Source: Chroogloeocystis siderophila 5.2 s.c.1 (GTDB lineage Bacteria > Cyanobacteriota > Cyanobacteriia > Cyanobacteriales > Chroococcidiopsidaceae). Taken from it: a DNA stretch of 64,000 bases. The stretch's first letter is position 1. Each line of letters starts with the position of its first letter. Position numbers and translations under genes: made by a program. Shown piece after piece: positions 28,202-37,754 of the stretch. The notes under the pieces are model-generated. The model was not told the origin of the DNA. It saw only the letters and a program-made list of their open reading frames with translations, and searched no databases. The DNA lies in NCBI RefSeq assembly GCF_001904655.1, contig NZ_MRCC01000002.1, positions 248,001-312,000 on the forward strand, given 5' to 3'.

Positions 28202-29839
28202 GTGGTTAATACAATTAATAAAAGCGATCGCCTCAAATTCACAGGTGCATCAACTCAAGCTTGGTACGGTTCGCTAGATACCGTTGCCTTTGATGAAGCA
28301 GGAATCAAAGCGAAACTACTCAATTTAGCTCAACCTTGTTACATTGTGCGCTCAAATAACCAAATTGGCGCTACGAATGAAGGTTACACTTACACAGCCA
28401 ATAATGGCAAAAGTGGACAAGCCGAACTCTTAACCGCTACTCCCCCTTTATCTACGTCACAACTAGGTGATGCGGGTTTTCTCGATTTTCATCAGGTGAA
28501 ATACGCCTACGCCACAGGTGCAATGGCGCACGGAATTGCATCAGAAGAACTCGTCATCGCTTTAGGAAAAGCAAAAATACTGAGTTGCTTTGGTGCAGGC
28601 GGTTTAGCGCCTTCTCGTGTAGAGTCTGCAATCAACCAGATTCAGCAAGCACTACCCGAAGGACCATACGCTTTTAATTTACTGCATAGTCCTAGCGAAC
28701 CTGTGATCGAACGACGTGCAGTCGATTTGTATCTCAAATACGGCGTGACAACCGTAGAAGCTTCAGCATTTCTCGATTTAACTTCTAACGTTGTTTACTA
28801 TCGTGCCGCTGGATTAAGCCTTGATTCTCATCAACAAATTCTTACCAAAAATAAACTTATTGCTAAACTCTCGCGTCGAGAAATAGCGATTAAATTTCTT
28901 CAACCCGCCCCGACAAAAATTCTTAAAGAATTAGTCGCTCAAAATCTAATTACAGAATTACAAGCAACTTTAGCCGAAAAAATTCCTGTCGCTGATGATA
29001 TTACAGTAGAGGCAGATTCGGGCGGTCATACTGATAATCGACCATTAGTTTGTTTACTGCCTTCAATTTTAGAATTACGCGACGAAGTTCAAAAAAAATA
29101 TGGTTATCAACAACCTGTACGAGTCGGTGTTGCAGGAGGAATTTCGACACCACAATCTGCACTTGCTGCTTTCATGATGGGTGCTGCTTATGTTGTCACA
29201 GGTTCAGTAAATCAATCGTGCGTAGAAGCAGGAACTTCGCCTCACACAAAAGAGTTACTCGCGCAAGCAGAAATGCCAGATGTGATGATGGCTCCCGCCG
29301 CAGATATGTTTGAAATGGGTGTAAAATTACAAGTTTTAAAACGAGGAACGCTATTTCCTGTACGCGCCCAAAAGTTGTATGAATTGTACAAAAATTACGA
29401 CTCAATTGATGAGATTCCAGCAGTAGAAAGAGAGAAACTCGAAAAACAAATCTTCCGTAGAAGTTTAAATGACGTTTGGGAAGATACCGTCGCTTATGTA
29501 TCGACAAGAAACCCAGACAAAATTCATAAAGCGGCAAATAATCCTAAATTAAAAATGGCGTTGATTTTTCGCTGGTATTTAGGTTTATCTTCGCGTTGGT
29601 CTAATTCTGGTGAAAAAGGAAGAGAAATTGATTATCAAATTTGGTGTGGGCCTGCAATGGGAAGTTTCAATGATTGGGCTAGAGGTTCTTATTTGAGCGA
29701 ACCAAGTAACCGTAAAGTTGTTGATATTGCTGACCAAATTATGACCGGAGCAGCCTATTTATACCGAATTCAAAATTTGAAGATGCAAGGTTGTCAGTTA
29801 TCAATAGCTTTTAGCCAATATCGTCCATCACAATTTTAG
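28202..29839 (+). CDS. PfaD-type enoyl reductase (FMN, nitronate monooxygenase-like barrel)
   Basis: 545 aa with GTG 28202 as start, chosen because AGAGGA lies nine bases before it; the frame extends to a TTG at 28175. PfaD proteins are separate FMN-dependent enoyl-ACP reductases that act in trans on PUFA-type PKSs. Features are the early segment '[18 protein letters not shown]', '[19 protein letters not shown]', the phosphate/flavin region '[19 protein letters not shown]', '[20 protein letters not shown]', and the C-terminal '[19 protein letters not shown]', all typical of the PfaD family. It lies 56 bp after hglC and 8 bp before hetM, so co-transcription is likely. In Anabaena a PfaD-like gene sits in the hgl island. 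Confidence 0.92.
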   Translation: MVNTINKSDRLKFTGASTQAWYGSLDTVAFDEAGIKAKLLNLAQPCYIVRSNNQIGATNEGYTYTANNGKSGQAELLTATPPLSTSQLGDAGFLDFHQVKYAYATGAMAHGIASEELVIALGKAKILSCFGAGGLAPSRVESAINQIQQALPEGPYAFNLLHSPSEPVIERRAVDLYLKYGVTTVEASAFLDLTSNVVYYRAAGLSLDSHQQILTKNKLIAKLSRREIAIKFLQPAPTKILKELVAQNLITELQATLAEKIPVADDITVEADSGGHTDNRPLVCLLPSILELRDEVQKKYGYQQPVRVGVAGGISTPQSALAAFMMGAAYVVTGSVNQSCVEAGTSPHTKELLAQAEMPDVMMAPAADMFEMGVKLQVLKRGTLFPVRAQKLYELYKNYDSIDEIPAVEREKLEKQIFRRSLNDVWEDTVAYVSTRNPDKIHKAANNPKLKMALIFRWYLGLSSRWSNSGEKGREIDYQIWCGPAMGSFNDWARGSYLSEPSNRKVVDIADQIMTGAAYLYRIQNLKMQGCQLSIAFSQYRPSQF

Positions 29840-29847
29840 GTTTCGTT

Positions 29848-31368
29848 ATGGTGTTATCTGATTCTCATACTCTACAAAAAACATATACAACAACAGATAT
29901 TCAAACTTGGTTAATTGCTCAAGTTTGCGAACAAGTAGGAATTGAACCTGAAGAAATTGATGTTCAAGAATCATTAGAAAGCTATGGATTGAATTCAGCC
30001 CAAGCAATGACAATCGTCAGCAAAGCTGAACAATTTTTAGGCTTTCCGTTATCTCCCGTTTGGCTATGGCATTATCCAACAATTGCAACCTTATCACAAC
30101 GCTTAGCCGAAGAATTTACACTAGAAAGTCAAGCAAAGCAAGGATCATTCGCGGTTGATACAATACCTAAGTTAGATTTAAGTACGGAAGTCGTTTTAGA
30201 TGCAACTATTTCTCCTGTGAGTGCTTTTTTAGATGCAGTTGATGAACCTAAAAGTGTTTTTTTAACGGGCGGAACTGGATTTCTCGGAGCTTTTTTGATT
30301 CAAGAATTATTGCAAAAAACCGCAGCAGATGTTTACTGTTTAGTTCGTGCTGCTCATCCAGAGGAAGGCAAAAAAAGGCTTCAACAGAATTTAGAAAGAT
30401 ACAATTTGTGGCAAGATGAGTTAAGCGATCGCATCATTCCCGTTTTAGGCGATTTATCGCAACCATTACTAGGATTGTCTTCTGCCCAATTTCAAATGCT
30501 GGCTGGAAACATTGATGCTATCTATCATAGCGCAGCTTTGCTCAATTACGTTTACCCCTATTCTGCACTCAAAGCCGCAAACGTTTTAGGAACACAAGAA
30601 ATTTTACGCTTGGCGTGTCAATTTAAAGTCAAGCCCGTTCATTATGTTTCTAGTGTTGCAATTTTTGAGTCAGCCAATTATGCAGGTAAAGTTATCAAAG
30701 AACAAGACGAGTTTGACCATTGGGAGGGAATTTACCTTGGTTACTCGCAAACCAAATGGGTTGCAGAAAAGCTAGTTAAAATTGCACGCGATCGCGGACT
30801 TCCTGTGACAATTTATCGACCGCCACTCATTGCTGGACACAGCAAAACAGGTGTCTCCAATGTTGATGACTTTATCTGTTTGATGCTGAAAGGCTGCGTA
30901 CAATTAGGCAGTTTTCCTGATATTGATTATATGTTGGATATGTCGCCTGTAGACTATGTAAGCCAAGCAATTGTTTACTTATCGCAGCAAAAAGAATCTA
31001 TCGGGAAAGCTTTTCATCTACAGCATCCGCGACCAATTCACATTCGTGAGTTTTTTGAATGGGTTAAATCTTTAAATCATTCTATTCAACCTATGCCCTA
31101 CGAACAATGGCAAGCAGAAGTATTGAATAGCGTATGCTCTGTAGACAATCCTTTATACACATTACGACCTTTCTTACTCGAAAAATGGTCTGATGAGCAG
31201 CTAACTATTCCAGAATTATATATGCAAGTAAGAAGACCACAAATAAGTTGTGAACAAACTTTAAAAGCACTTGCTCATTCTGATATTTCTTGTCCTTCAA
31301 TTGATGCACAGCTATTCGGTAAGTATTTATCCAACTTAATCGATAGTGGCTTTCTACAAGTTGCTTAG
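29848..31368 (+). CDS. hetM: ACP-thioester reductase, HetM (HglB)-like
   Basis: 506 aa, the length of Anabaena HetM as I recall it. The N-terminal ACP (about 10-90) has its phosphopantetheine Ser50 in 'YGLNSAQAM' and is followed by '[18 protein letters not shown]'. The thioester-reductase (NAD-binding 4/SDR-e) domain starts at '[14 protein letters not shown]' (about 137-150), with the Tyr299-x3-Lys303 pair in '[12 protein letters not shown]'. It should release the finished acyl chain from the ACP by NAD(P)H reduction to an aldehyde or alcohol, as proposed for heterocyst glycolipid alcohols. The start is ATG 29848, just after the PfaD stop. Confidence 0.92.
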   Translation: MVLSDSHTLQKTYTTTDIQTWLIAQVCEQVGIEPEEIDVQESLESYGLNSAQAMTIVSKAEQFLGFPLSPVWLWHYPTIATLSQRLAEEFTLESQAKQGSFAVDTIPKLDLSTEVVLDATISPVSAFLDAVDEPKSVFLTGGTGFLGAFLIQELLQKTAADVYCLVRAAHPEEGKKRLQQNLERYNLWQDELSDRIIPVLGDLSQPLLGLSSAQFQMLAGNIDAIYHSAALLNYVYPYSALKAANVLGTQEILRLACQFKVKPVHYVSSVAIFESANYAGKVIKEQDEFDHWEGIYLGYSQTKWVAEKLVKIARDRGLPVTIYRPPLIAGHSKTGVSNVDDFICLMLKGCVQLGSFPDIDYMLDMSPVDYVSQAIVYLSQQKESIGKAFHLQHPRPIHIREFFEWVKSLNHSIQPMPYEQWQAEVLNSVCSVDNPLYTLRPFLLEKWSDEQLTIPELYMQVRRPQISCEQTLKALAHSDISCPSIDAQLFGKYLSNLIDSGFLQVA

Positions 31369-31481
31369 TTAATCATTCATATCAGCATCTGCTGCATTAG
31401 CGTGCAAGATTGCTCTAAATCTATCCTTGAACAACTTTTTATCAGTTAATAGAATTTCGTTTTGCTTGCAGGGATACTTAA

Positions 31482-31778
31482 ATGAACCAATCGCAACCAA
31501 ATTTAATCAAAAACACATATACCGCAGCAGAAATTCATAATTGGTTAATTGTCCAAATTTCAGAGCAATTGGGTATTGAATCTGATGAAATCAATATTCG
31601 AGAACCTTTAGACAGCTACGGCTTAGATTCTGCACAAGCCATGCTCATAGCTAGAAAAGCAGAAAAACTTTTAGGATGTCAAATCTCGCCTGTTTTGATA
31701 TGGCATTATCCAACCATTGAAGGGCTATCTCAACGCTTAGCTGAAGAATCAGAAGACTTAGAATTTTTTGAGATTTAA
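31482..31778 (+). CDS. Free-standing acyl carrier protein
   Basis: 98 aa. A single ACP with Ser50 in 'YGLDSAQAML', closely similar to the ACP domain of HetM (same 'TAEIHNWLI.QI.EQ.GIE.DEI' start and '[15 protein letters not shown]' end). It is probably a duplicate of that domain. The DS motif is canonical here but NS in HetM. It could carry the chain between HglE and HetM or serve the docking-domain protein encoded 34 bp downstream. An activating 4'-phosphopantetheinyl transferase is not in the window. Confidence 0.92.
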   Translation: MNQSQPNLIKNTYTAAEIHNWLIVQISEQLGIESDEINIREPLDSYGLDSAQAMLIARKAEKLLGCQISPVLIWHYPTIEGLSQRLAEESEDLEFFEI

Positions 31779-31812
31779 TATTTCCTTAGTAAACTATTAG
31801 GGTTTTCTTATC

Positions 31813-33648
31813 ATGAAAGTCACTGAGCTTCTGCACAATCTTACTCAACAAGGTGTTCAATTCCATGTTAACAACGATAAACTTAGTATTCGTTCTAGTA
31901 AAGGGGTATTATCATCCGAAACTCGCGCAGCCTTGGTTGAACACAAAGCAGAAATTATAGCATTACTTCGTCAACAAAAAGTTACCACTGTTTGTGGTTT
32001 AGAACATGAATTAAGTTTGTCAACTATTGGACGTTTAATTAGTGGTTGTCTTCAAGCTGTAACAGATTTTAAACCACCAATTATCAACCCCAATTTTATG
32101 GCGACAAAGCTAACAGTGACATTTAAACCATTACCAAAAGGATATAACAATCTGCAAGTTATTCAATTCAGAGAGGCGTTAGAAAGTAAGCTAATAGAGT
32201 ATGGAGTTAAAGTTTTACCTTGGCAACAAGCAACAAAAGTACTTCGCTACAAAATCACTGTACCCATACTAGGTTGGCAAAAATCTTTTAGTAGTAAAGT
32301 TGTCAAAATGGGTGTTGATGCTGTTATTGATGTAGAAAGACATTACTCTTATCTGAGAAAATTTGGTATTTGGGTAGCAGAGAAAGGATATGAAATCTAT
32401 TCTCTTTTTGTCACCAGATTGTCTGTTTCTAGAATTGCTAAACTTAGTAGTTGGGCAGAAGAACACGCGGCTAAATATATAGAAGACCCCACTAATACTC
32501 AGGTTATTGTACTGACAAAAATCGATGAAGAACTAATAAATCCTGACTTACCTTATACCAGAAAAATTAAAGTAGGCTTAAGCACATTAGTACGTACCTT
32601 TAGTCAAATAGTTCTAGGAGTTTCCGAGCAAAATATTTCTATTTTAAATATGAATCTTTCAGACTCTATACACTCAAGAAAAGACATTAATACTTTTGTA
32701 CTAAAATCCTTAGTTCCTAAACTTTTTGTTCCAATATTTCCTTTACCATTAAGCAAATTTGAAGTAGGAGAATATGCTCCCAAATCATCTATTTATGCTA
32801 CCCAGTTGGTGAAGCTTGGTAATAAATTAGCATCGACTGAATTATTTCCTCCTGGTACTCAACTCAGTCAAATTCTTAAAAGAAAGTCTCATCGTGATAT
32901 TGTTAATGTTATTGTTAATGGCAGAACAGGAGTTTCTTATGGATTTGTTGCCTATGTAGAAGCTCCTTATTATATGGGTGCTAGAGAAATTAGTGCGAAT
33001 CAATGGACAAACCTATATCCTGTTGAAGGATTTAACAACGATGAAGTTCGACAAAATGAGATAGGAAGAAGATATATTCGCATCAAAGTAGGAGATGAGT
33101 ATTTATATAAGCAAATCCCAGATATATGGCTTGTCAGTTCGCGATCTGGTGCAAACAAAACTAACTTGAATCTAGAAACTGATGTGATTCGAGTGGGTTT
33201 GAAAGAGAAGTTGTATCTACAGTTACCTCAAGGTGTTACTCCAGAGACTGACATTAAACCTTCATATGATATTTACGTCATGCTTGCTATTGCTTTAGCA
33301 GCAGCTTTATATGTACCACAATTAATTAAATTAGGTGCTCCAATCGTTCATTTTCATGGTTATCCAGCACAAGCTTGGCTACTGCCAAATGAGTATTGTG
33401 TCGGAGTGAATAACCCTTCGGTACCTTGCGGTACTTACGAATCAGGAGTCTTTAATTTCTTAGGAATATCAAGCTTAGCACAACGGGAAGATATAGCTTT
33501 GATTAGCTTGATAGAACCGGATCACGGAACAAATATAATTGCTGCTGATCTGGACTATTTAGTAGCAAGGTTACAAGCAGGATGTAGCAAAAAACAAATT
33601 GAACTAGGAGGAAAAAATTTTGCTTCACTGCAAGAAAAATGGAAGTGA
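31813..33648 (+). CDS. Unrecognised 611-aa protein with N-terminal TubC-type docking domain
   Basis: Residues 1 to about 55 ('TELLHNLTQQGVQFHVNNDK...LVEHKAEIIALLRQQ') match the TubC N-terminal docking domain, which joins NRPS/PKS subunits. The remaining ~555 aa match no family I know. They lack condensation, adenylation, ketosynthase or carrier motifs. Visible features are a Lys/Tyr-rich alpha/beta middle, a hydrophobic stretch at about 488-505 ('VMLAIALAAALYVPQLI') that could be a buried helix or membrane-associated segment, 'PIVHFHGYPAQAW' after it, and a Cys-containing 'NNPSVPCGTYESG'. No signal peptide. It follows the free ACP on the same strand and precedes two pseudogenes. It presumably docks onto a partner of the PKS locus (inference). 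Function unknown. Confidence 0.8.
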   Translation: MKVTELLHNLTQQGVQFHVNNDKLSIRSSKGVLSSETRAALVEHKAEIIALLRQQKVTTVCGLEHELSLSTIGRLISGCLQAVTDFKPPIINPNFMATKLTVTFKPLPKGYNNLQVIQFREALESKLIEYGVKVLPWQQATKVLRYKITVPILGWQKSFSSKVVKMGVDAVIDVERHYSYLRKFGIWVAEKGYEIYSLFVTRLSVSRIAKLSSWAEEHAAKYIEDPTNTQVIVLTKIDEELINPDLPYTRKIKVGLSTLVRTFSQIVLGVSEQNISILNMNLSDSIHSRKDINTFVLKSLVPKLFVPIFPLPLSKFEVGEYAPKSSIYATQLVKLGNKLASTELFPPGTQLSQILKRKSHRDIVNVIVNGRTGVSYGFVAYVEAPYYMGAREISANQWTNLYPVEGFNNDEVRQNEIGRRYIRIKVGDEYLYKQIPDIWLVSSRSGANKTNLNLETDVIRVGLKEKLYLQLPQGVTPETDIKPSYDIYVMLAIALAAALYVPQLIKLGAPIVHFHGYPAQAWLLPNEYCVGVNNPSVPCGTYESGVFNFLGISSLAQREDIALISLIEPDHGTNIIAADLDYLVARLQAGCSKKQIELGGKNFASLQEKWK

Positions 33649-33714
33649 AACTATTAAACTAAACGTAGCGATCGCCCTGCAATTATTTTTAGTCACTACG
33701 TCGGTATTCAATCA

Positions 33715-34326
33715 ATGAACCTCATCCGCCTACTTCTGCAAACTTCTGTCATTCACCTTATACGACCGCGCGATCGCATCGACACTATAACGTTCTCGGT
33801 ATGAGCATTTTTGCTACTGCTGCGAGTTGGGGACAGATACAGATGAGATTTGTTTAGATGACAAACGAATTAGCGATCGCGAGGATTACCGCCAGTAGTT
33901 TTCAGCAATATTTTCTGACTTTTATCTATTTGATCGCTTTCTTGGTATTGAAAATCTTCACATCAACACCCAAACACATAACTATCTTGTGCAACTACAA
34001 CTAGACCATAAAGTTTACATCGAAAATGGTATTCTTTCTACCACAGCACTCTCACAAGGACAACGCAAGTGCCTTGCTTTACTCACTGCTTACTTGGAAC
34101 ATCGTCCTTTTTATGTCTTCGATGAGTGGGCTTCCGCTCAAGATTCCTTATTTAAGAAAATTTTTTTACACTCAACTTTTACCAGAACTTAAAAAAGAAA
34201 GGTAAAACTGTAATAGTTATTAGTCATGATGACCAATATTTTAGTATTGCCGATCGCATCGTTAAGCCAGAATACGGCAGTTTAAAATTATATAAAAAGC
34301 CTCACAACGTTACTATTTCAGGCTGA
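33715..34326 (+). pseudogene. Decayed cyclic-peptide-type ABC exporter
   Basis: A fragment starting MNLIRLLLQTS (33715) matches the beginning of cyclic-peptide export ABC transporters of the PvdE/SyrD/YojI group. The membrane domain and Walker A are missing. From about 33830 the ATPase end is readable: an in-frame TAG in 'YRQ*FSAIFSDFYLF', then 'LSQGQRKCLALLTAYLE' (signature), 'FYVFDEWASAQD' (Walker B), a frameshift near 34165-34180, and 'KTVIVISHDDQYFSIADRIV' (H-loop). The internal deletion, stop and frameshift show it is dead. Such exporters usually accompany peptide or PKS/NRPS products. Confidence 0.85.
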
Positions 34327-34381
34327 TGAATTCATAATCTGCGATTTTATTTAAGCTCTGTTGGAATGTAGCAAAATAATC

Positions 34382-35165
34382 ATGTATGGATTTGGCTCAT
34401 TCACTGTTTTAGTTAATTTACTTTTTCGTCATGATGCTGATACAAAACATCTGCTTAAGGTGCTGCGGGTATTGTTGCTAAGTTTTTTGACAATTCCAAT
34501 CAAGCTTTGGGAAAATTTTAAATTTCAGTCAAAAATAGACCAACAAGAAATTAAATTGAATCTTACTTCAAAAATTATGTTTTATTTGAAATTGATGAAT
34601 TTAAAGTTAAAGAAGAATGGCAACAAGCATATATAAAAGTTTTTAAAAAAGCAACTTTTTCAATGTAGGGTAAGCGTCTAGTTTTAAAAAATCCGCCAAA
34701 CACAGCCCGAATCAAAGTTTTGTTAGAAGTGTTTCCTAACGCTAAATTTATTCATATATAGATTGAAAGAATACAAAGCTTCTACACAACTATTCGGATT
34801 CCAAAAAATTGAAGATTCTGAAGTAGAAGAGAAATCTTTGAATCTCTATCAACAGGTTATGCATAATTTCTTTGCCAAAAAGAATTTAATTCCCTAAAAC
34901 AATTTCGTTGAGGTTAAATTTGAGAATCTAGAAAACAATCCGCTTCAAGAAAGAGAACAAATTTATAATAAATTAAGCTTACCTGGATTTAATTCAGCTA
35001 AAACTTATGTTCAGTCTTTTATTGACCTGTAAAAAAAAACTATAAAAATAATGAATATAGACTAGGTAGAGAAACTATAGCAAAAGTGCTATTTCATTAG
35101 GGATTTACAATTCACACATGGAATTATAAAATACCGCAAATTCAAAGCCAGAAAGCTAAATTGTA
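34382..35165 (+). pseudogene. Decayed sulfotransferase
   Basis: The N-terminus 'MYGFGSFTVLVNLLF' with 'LLSFLTIPIKLWENFKF' resembles cyanobacterial PAPS-dependent sulfotransferases. The region that should hold the 5'-PAPS loop is deleted. Then come 'EEWQQAYIKVFKKATFSM', a stop, '[20 protein letters not shown]' followed by 'FPNAKFIHI', another stop, 'LFGFQKIEDSEVEEKSLNLY', more stops and frame changes, and finally 'YRLGRETIAKVLFH*GF'. The order matches the family, but at least five stops or frameshifts inactivate it. Confidence 0.8.
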
Positions 35166-35216
35166 GGAATTTGACAATAACAATGTATTAGATGACAAAA
35201 AGTTTGAGGTGGACAC

Positions 35217-36473
35217 ATGAATATTTTGGTCTTGATCGTAATCCTGGTTTTTGTAATTTTGATGGCTATTCAAATCTTTTTCACAGTGGCAATGAAGTCA
35301 TCGCTGCGATCGCCAAGCCCTAAACCAGTTCCAGATAACCAATTACCCAAAGTAGCAGTCATTTTATGTTTGCGTGGTGCTGATCCATCTCTATCAAACT
35401 GCTTGCGATCGCTCTTACAACAAAACTACCCTAACTATGACATCAAAGCTGTCATTGATAGTCAAGTAGATCCAGCTTGGGACATTATTAACGATACACT
35501 TCAGCAGCAACCTGCCCCAAATATTCAAGTCAGTTTATTGCAAACTGTGCGCGAAACTTGTAGCCTCAAGTGCAGTGCTTTAGTGCAAGCTGTTTTAGAA
35601 CTCAAAGATAAATATGAAGTAATCGCTTTAGTCGATGCAGATACACTTCCCCACCCCAATTGGTTGCGTCAATTAGTTAGCCCTCTTGCAGATCGTCGTG
35701 TTGGAGTCGTCACCGGAAACCGCTGGTATGTACCTATGGGGCGTTGGGGTACAGTCTGTCGGTATCTATGGAATGTAGCTGCTGTTACCCAAATGTATTT
35801 CTACCGCATTCCTTGGGGTGGAACTTTAGCCTTGAAAACCGAACTTTTTGCACAAACACAGTTACTTGAAAAGTGGAAGAATGCGTTGTGTGAAGATACA
35901 ATGCTGCATCAAGTTTTGCAAGAAACAGGGATGCGCGTTCAGTTTCTTCCTGCGTTGATTATGGTAAATCCAGAAGAGTGCGACTTACCTAGCTTTTATC
36001 GTTGGGTAAAACGTCAGTTACTTTGTTCTCGACTGTATCATCCAGCTTGGCGGGCGATCGTAGGTTACAGTCTTGTCACAACTTTAACTCCTGCTTTCAC
36101 GGTGATTTTGATCTACGCGGCACTATTCACAAACCAATGGCATTTAGCTGCTTGGCTAGGAGGCGGATTAACGATTTACACGCTGGTGCTTGTTTTATTG
36201 ATAGGAATTTTAGAACGAGACGTACGTCAAGTCGTTCAAGCGCGTGGTGAGATAATTGCACCGTTTTCGATGAGTGCGATCGCTCGGATCGTCATCGGTA
36301 TTCCTTTAACCCAGTTGGTTTATGCTACCGCAATACTAGCAGCCATTTTCATGCAGCGTGTTGAATGGCGTGGTATCACTTATCATATCAAAGGTCCTTG
36401 GAATATTAAGTTAGTTAAATACTCTCCTTATCACCATCTCGACCAGCCTGCTGATACCAATGCTTCTTTATAA
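35217..36473 (+). CDS. Membrane glycosyltransferase, family 2
   Basis: 418 aa, ATG with GAGGTGG upstream. One N-terminal helix (1-25) precedes a GT-A domain: 'PKVAVILCLRGADPSLSNCL', 'ALVDADTLPHPNW' (DXD), 'CEDTMLHQVL' (ED motif) and 'RWVKRQLLCSRL' (variant of Q..RW). Three or so C-terminal helices follow. This resembles ceramide-glucosyltransferase/cellulose-synthase-like enzymes that transfer sugar to lipid at the membrane. Lying at the end of the lipid PKS locus, it is a candidate to glycosylate the product (inference). It is not obviously the HglT family. Confidence 0.85.
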   Translation: MNILVLIVILVFVILMAIQIFFTVAMKSSLRSPSPKPVPDNQLPKVAVILCLRGADPSLSNCLRSLLQQNYPNYDIKAVIDSQVDPAWDIINDTLQQQPAPNIQVSLLQTVRETCSLKCSALVQAVLELKDKYEVIALVDADTLPHPNWLRQLVSPLADRRVGVVTGNRWYVPMGRWGTVCRYLWNVAAVTQMYFYRIPWGGTLALKTELFAQTQLLEKWKNALCEDTMLHQVLQETGMRVQFLPALIMVNPEECDLPSFYRWVKRQLLCSRLYHPAWRAIVGYSLVTTLTPAFTVILIYAALFTNQWHLAAWLGGGLTIYTLVLVLLIGILERDVRQVVQARGEIIAPFSMSAIARIVIGIPLTQLVYATAILAAIFMQRVEWRGITYHIKGPWNIKLVKYSPYHHLDQPADTNASL

Positions 36474-36474
36474 A

Positions 36475-37503
36475 CTACGATGGCGCAATTGCAACTTTAA
36501 TCACCTGACGCGCTTTCATATCCTGAAAAACTTGCTTTAAATCAGATAAAGGACGTTGTTCGCTAATCAGTAACTCAAATGGAATGACTCGACTTGCTAG
36601 CAATGCTAAAGCAGCACGAACGTACTTCGGAGTATTGTGAAACACACCTTTCAGTGTCAGTTCGCTGTAATGTAGCTGTTCAGTATTAACTTTAATCGTC
36701 GTATCTCTCGGACAACCACCAAACAAATTTACGGTTCCACCAGGGCGCGCACACGCGATCGCACTTTCCCAAACTGTGGGGACTCCTGTTGCTTCAATCA
36801 CCACATCTGCACCCCAGCCAGCGGTATGTTCTTTCACAACTGAGGGCGTATCTCGAACTTCTTTGTAATTGAAAGTCTTGGCTGTACCCAACTTTTGCCC
36901 AATTTCTAACCGCTGTGGATTTCCGCCAAACAATAAAACGCAACATCCTTGCTGGGCTAACACCGCGACAAACATCAAGCCAATCGCACCATCACCGAGA
37001 ACTACAATATTATCACCTTGCTGAACGTTAGAGCGGGATATACCATGCAACACGCAGGCTAGCGGTTCAGTCATTGCAGCTAATTCGTACGGCAATTTGT
37101 TAGGAATATGCAACATATTATGCTGCACAATTGGTGCTGGAATTTTCAGATACTCCGCAAACGTTCCGTTGTTCCACGTTAAATGCGGGCAAAGCGAGTA
37201 TTCTTGATGTTGACAAAAGAAGCATTTCATGCAAGGAGCCGAATTATTCGCAACGACGCGATCGCCCACTTGCCAATTTTTAATACCTTCTCCCACTGCC
37301 ACAATCTGTCCAGATGCTTCATGTCCAAACAAGGTTGGCAGTTGCAGCATTTTAGCATGGTTTCCGCGACGCCAAACTTTTAAATCAGTACCGCAGGTTG
37401 TTGCGACTGCTACCTGAAGCACAACTTCGCCTGCTGCTGGCGTCGGTTCAGCAACTTGTTCTAGACGTAAATCTTCTTGCCCATAAAGCAAAGCTGCAAG
37501 CAT
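36475..37503 (-). CDS. Zinc-dependent alcohol dehydrogenase (MDR family)
   Basis: 342 aa. A medium-chain dehydrogenase of the threonine/sorbitol dehydrogenase branch. Catalytic zinc ligands lie in 'TCGTDLKVWRRG' (Cys) and 'FGHEASGQIV' (His-Glu). The structural zinc site is 'CMKCFFCQHQEYSLC'. The Rossmann motif is 'VVLGDGAIGLMFV'. It would oxidise or reduce a polyol or alcohol with NAD(P). It is convergent with the glycosyltransferase, only 1 bp between stops, so co-regulation with the lipid locus is not implied. Confidence 0.9.
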   Translation of the reverse strand: MLAALLYGQEDLRLEQVAEPTPAAGEVVLQVAVATTCGTDLKVWRRGNHAKMLQLPTLFGHEASGQIVAVGEGIKNWQVGDRVVANNSAPCMKCFFCQHQEYSLCPHLTWNNGTFAEYLKIPAPIVQHNMLHIPNKLPYELAAMTEPLACVLHGISRSNVQQGDNIVVLGDGAIGLMFVAVLAQQGCCVLLFGGNPQRLEIGQKLGTAKTFNYKEVRDTPSVVKEHTAGWGADVVIEATGVPTVWESAIACARPGGTVNLFGGCPRDTTIKVNTEQLHYSELTLKGVFHNTPKYVRAALALLASRVIPFELLISEQRPLSDLKQVFQDMKARQVIKVAIAPS

Positions 37504-37565
37504 TAACTTTTGATGTGATGTAGCTCCACCTCATTTTACCAGGTAGAGACTACCTACACAGACAC

Positions 37566-37754
37566 TTAATTAGCATTAACCACTTGCTTGGGCTGCGATC
37601 GCTGTACTACAGCTTCTGATACTGGTAACTTACTCACCGCCAGGATTGGTACTTCTTGCCAACAAGATGTGCAGAACCAATACATACCACCTTGACGCGC
37701 ATGGCGTAGTAGTGGATTGCCGCAACAAGGACAATTATTGTTACTCCTATTCAT
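37566..37754 (-). CDS. Small zinc-ribbon protein
   Basis: 62 aa. Two CxxC pairs, 'CPCCGNPLLRH' and 'WFCTSCWQEVP', form a probable zinc ribbon followed by a short hydrophilic tail. Such orphan mini-proteins are common in cyanobacteria and are often close to surface-polysaccharide or regulatory genes. Function unknown. It starts with ATG 37754, and about 1.1 kb of gene-free DNA lies upstream. Confidence 0.7.
   Translation of the reverse strand: MNRSNNNCPCCGNPLLRHARQGGMYWFCTSCWQEVPILAVSKLPVSEAVVQRSQPKQVVNAN

Noticed and set aside
33989-34192. Stand-alone 67-aa gene
   Set aside because: Carries only the ABC signature and Walker B of the broken exporter.
34361-34636. Stand-alone 91-aa gene
   Set aside because: It is the N-terminal piece of the sulfotransferase pseudogene; the rest is spread over other frames downstream.
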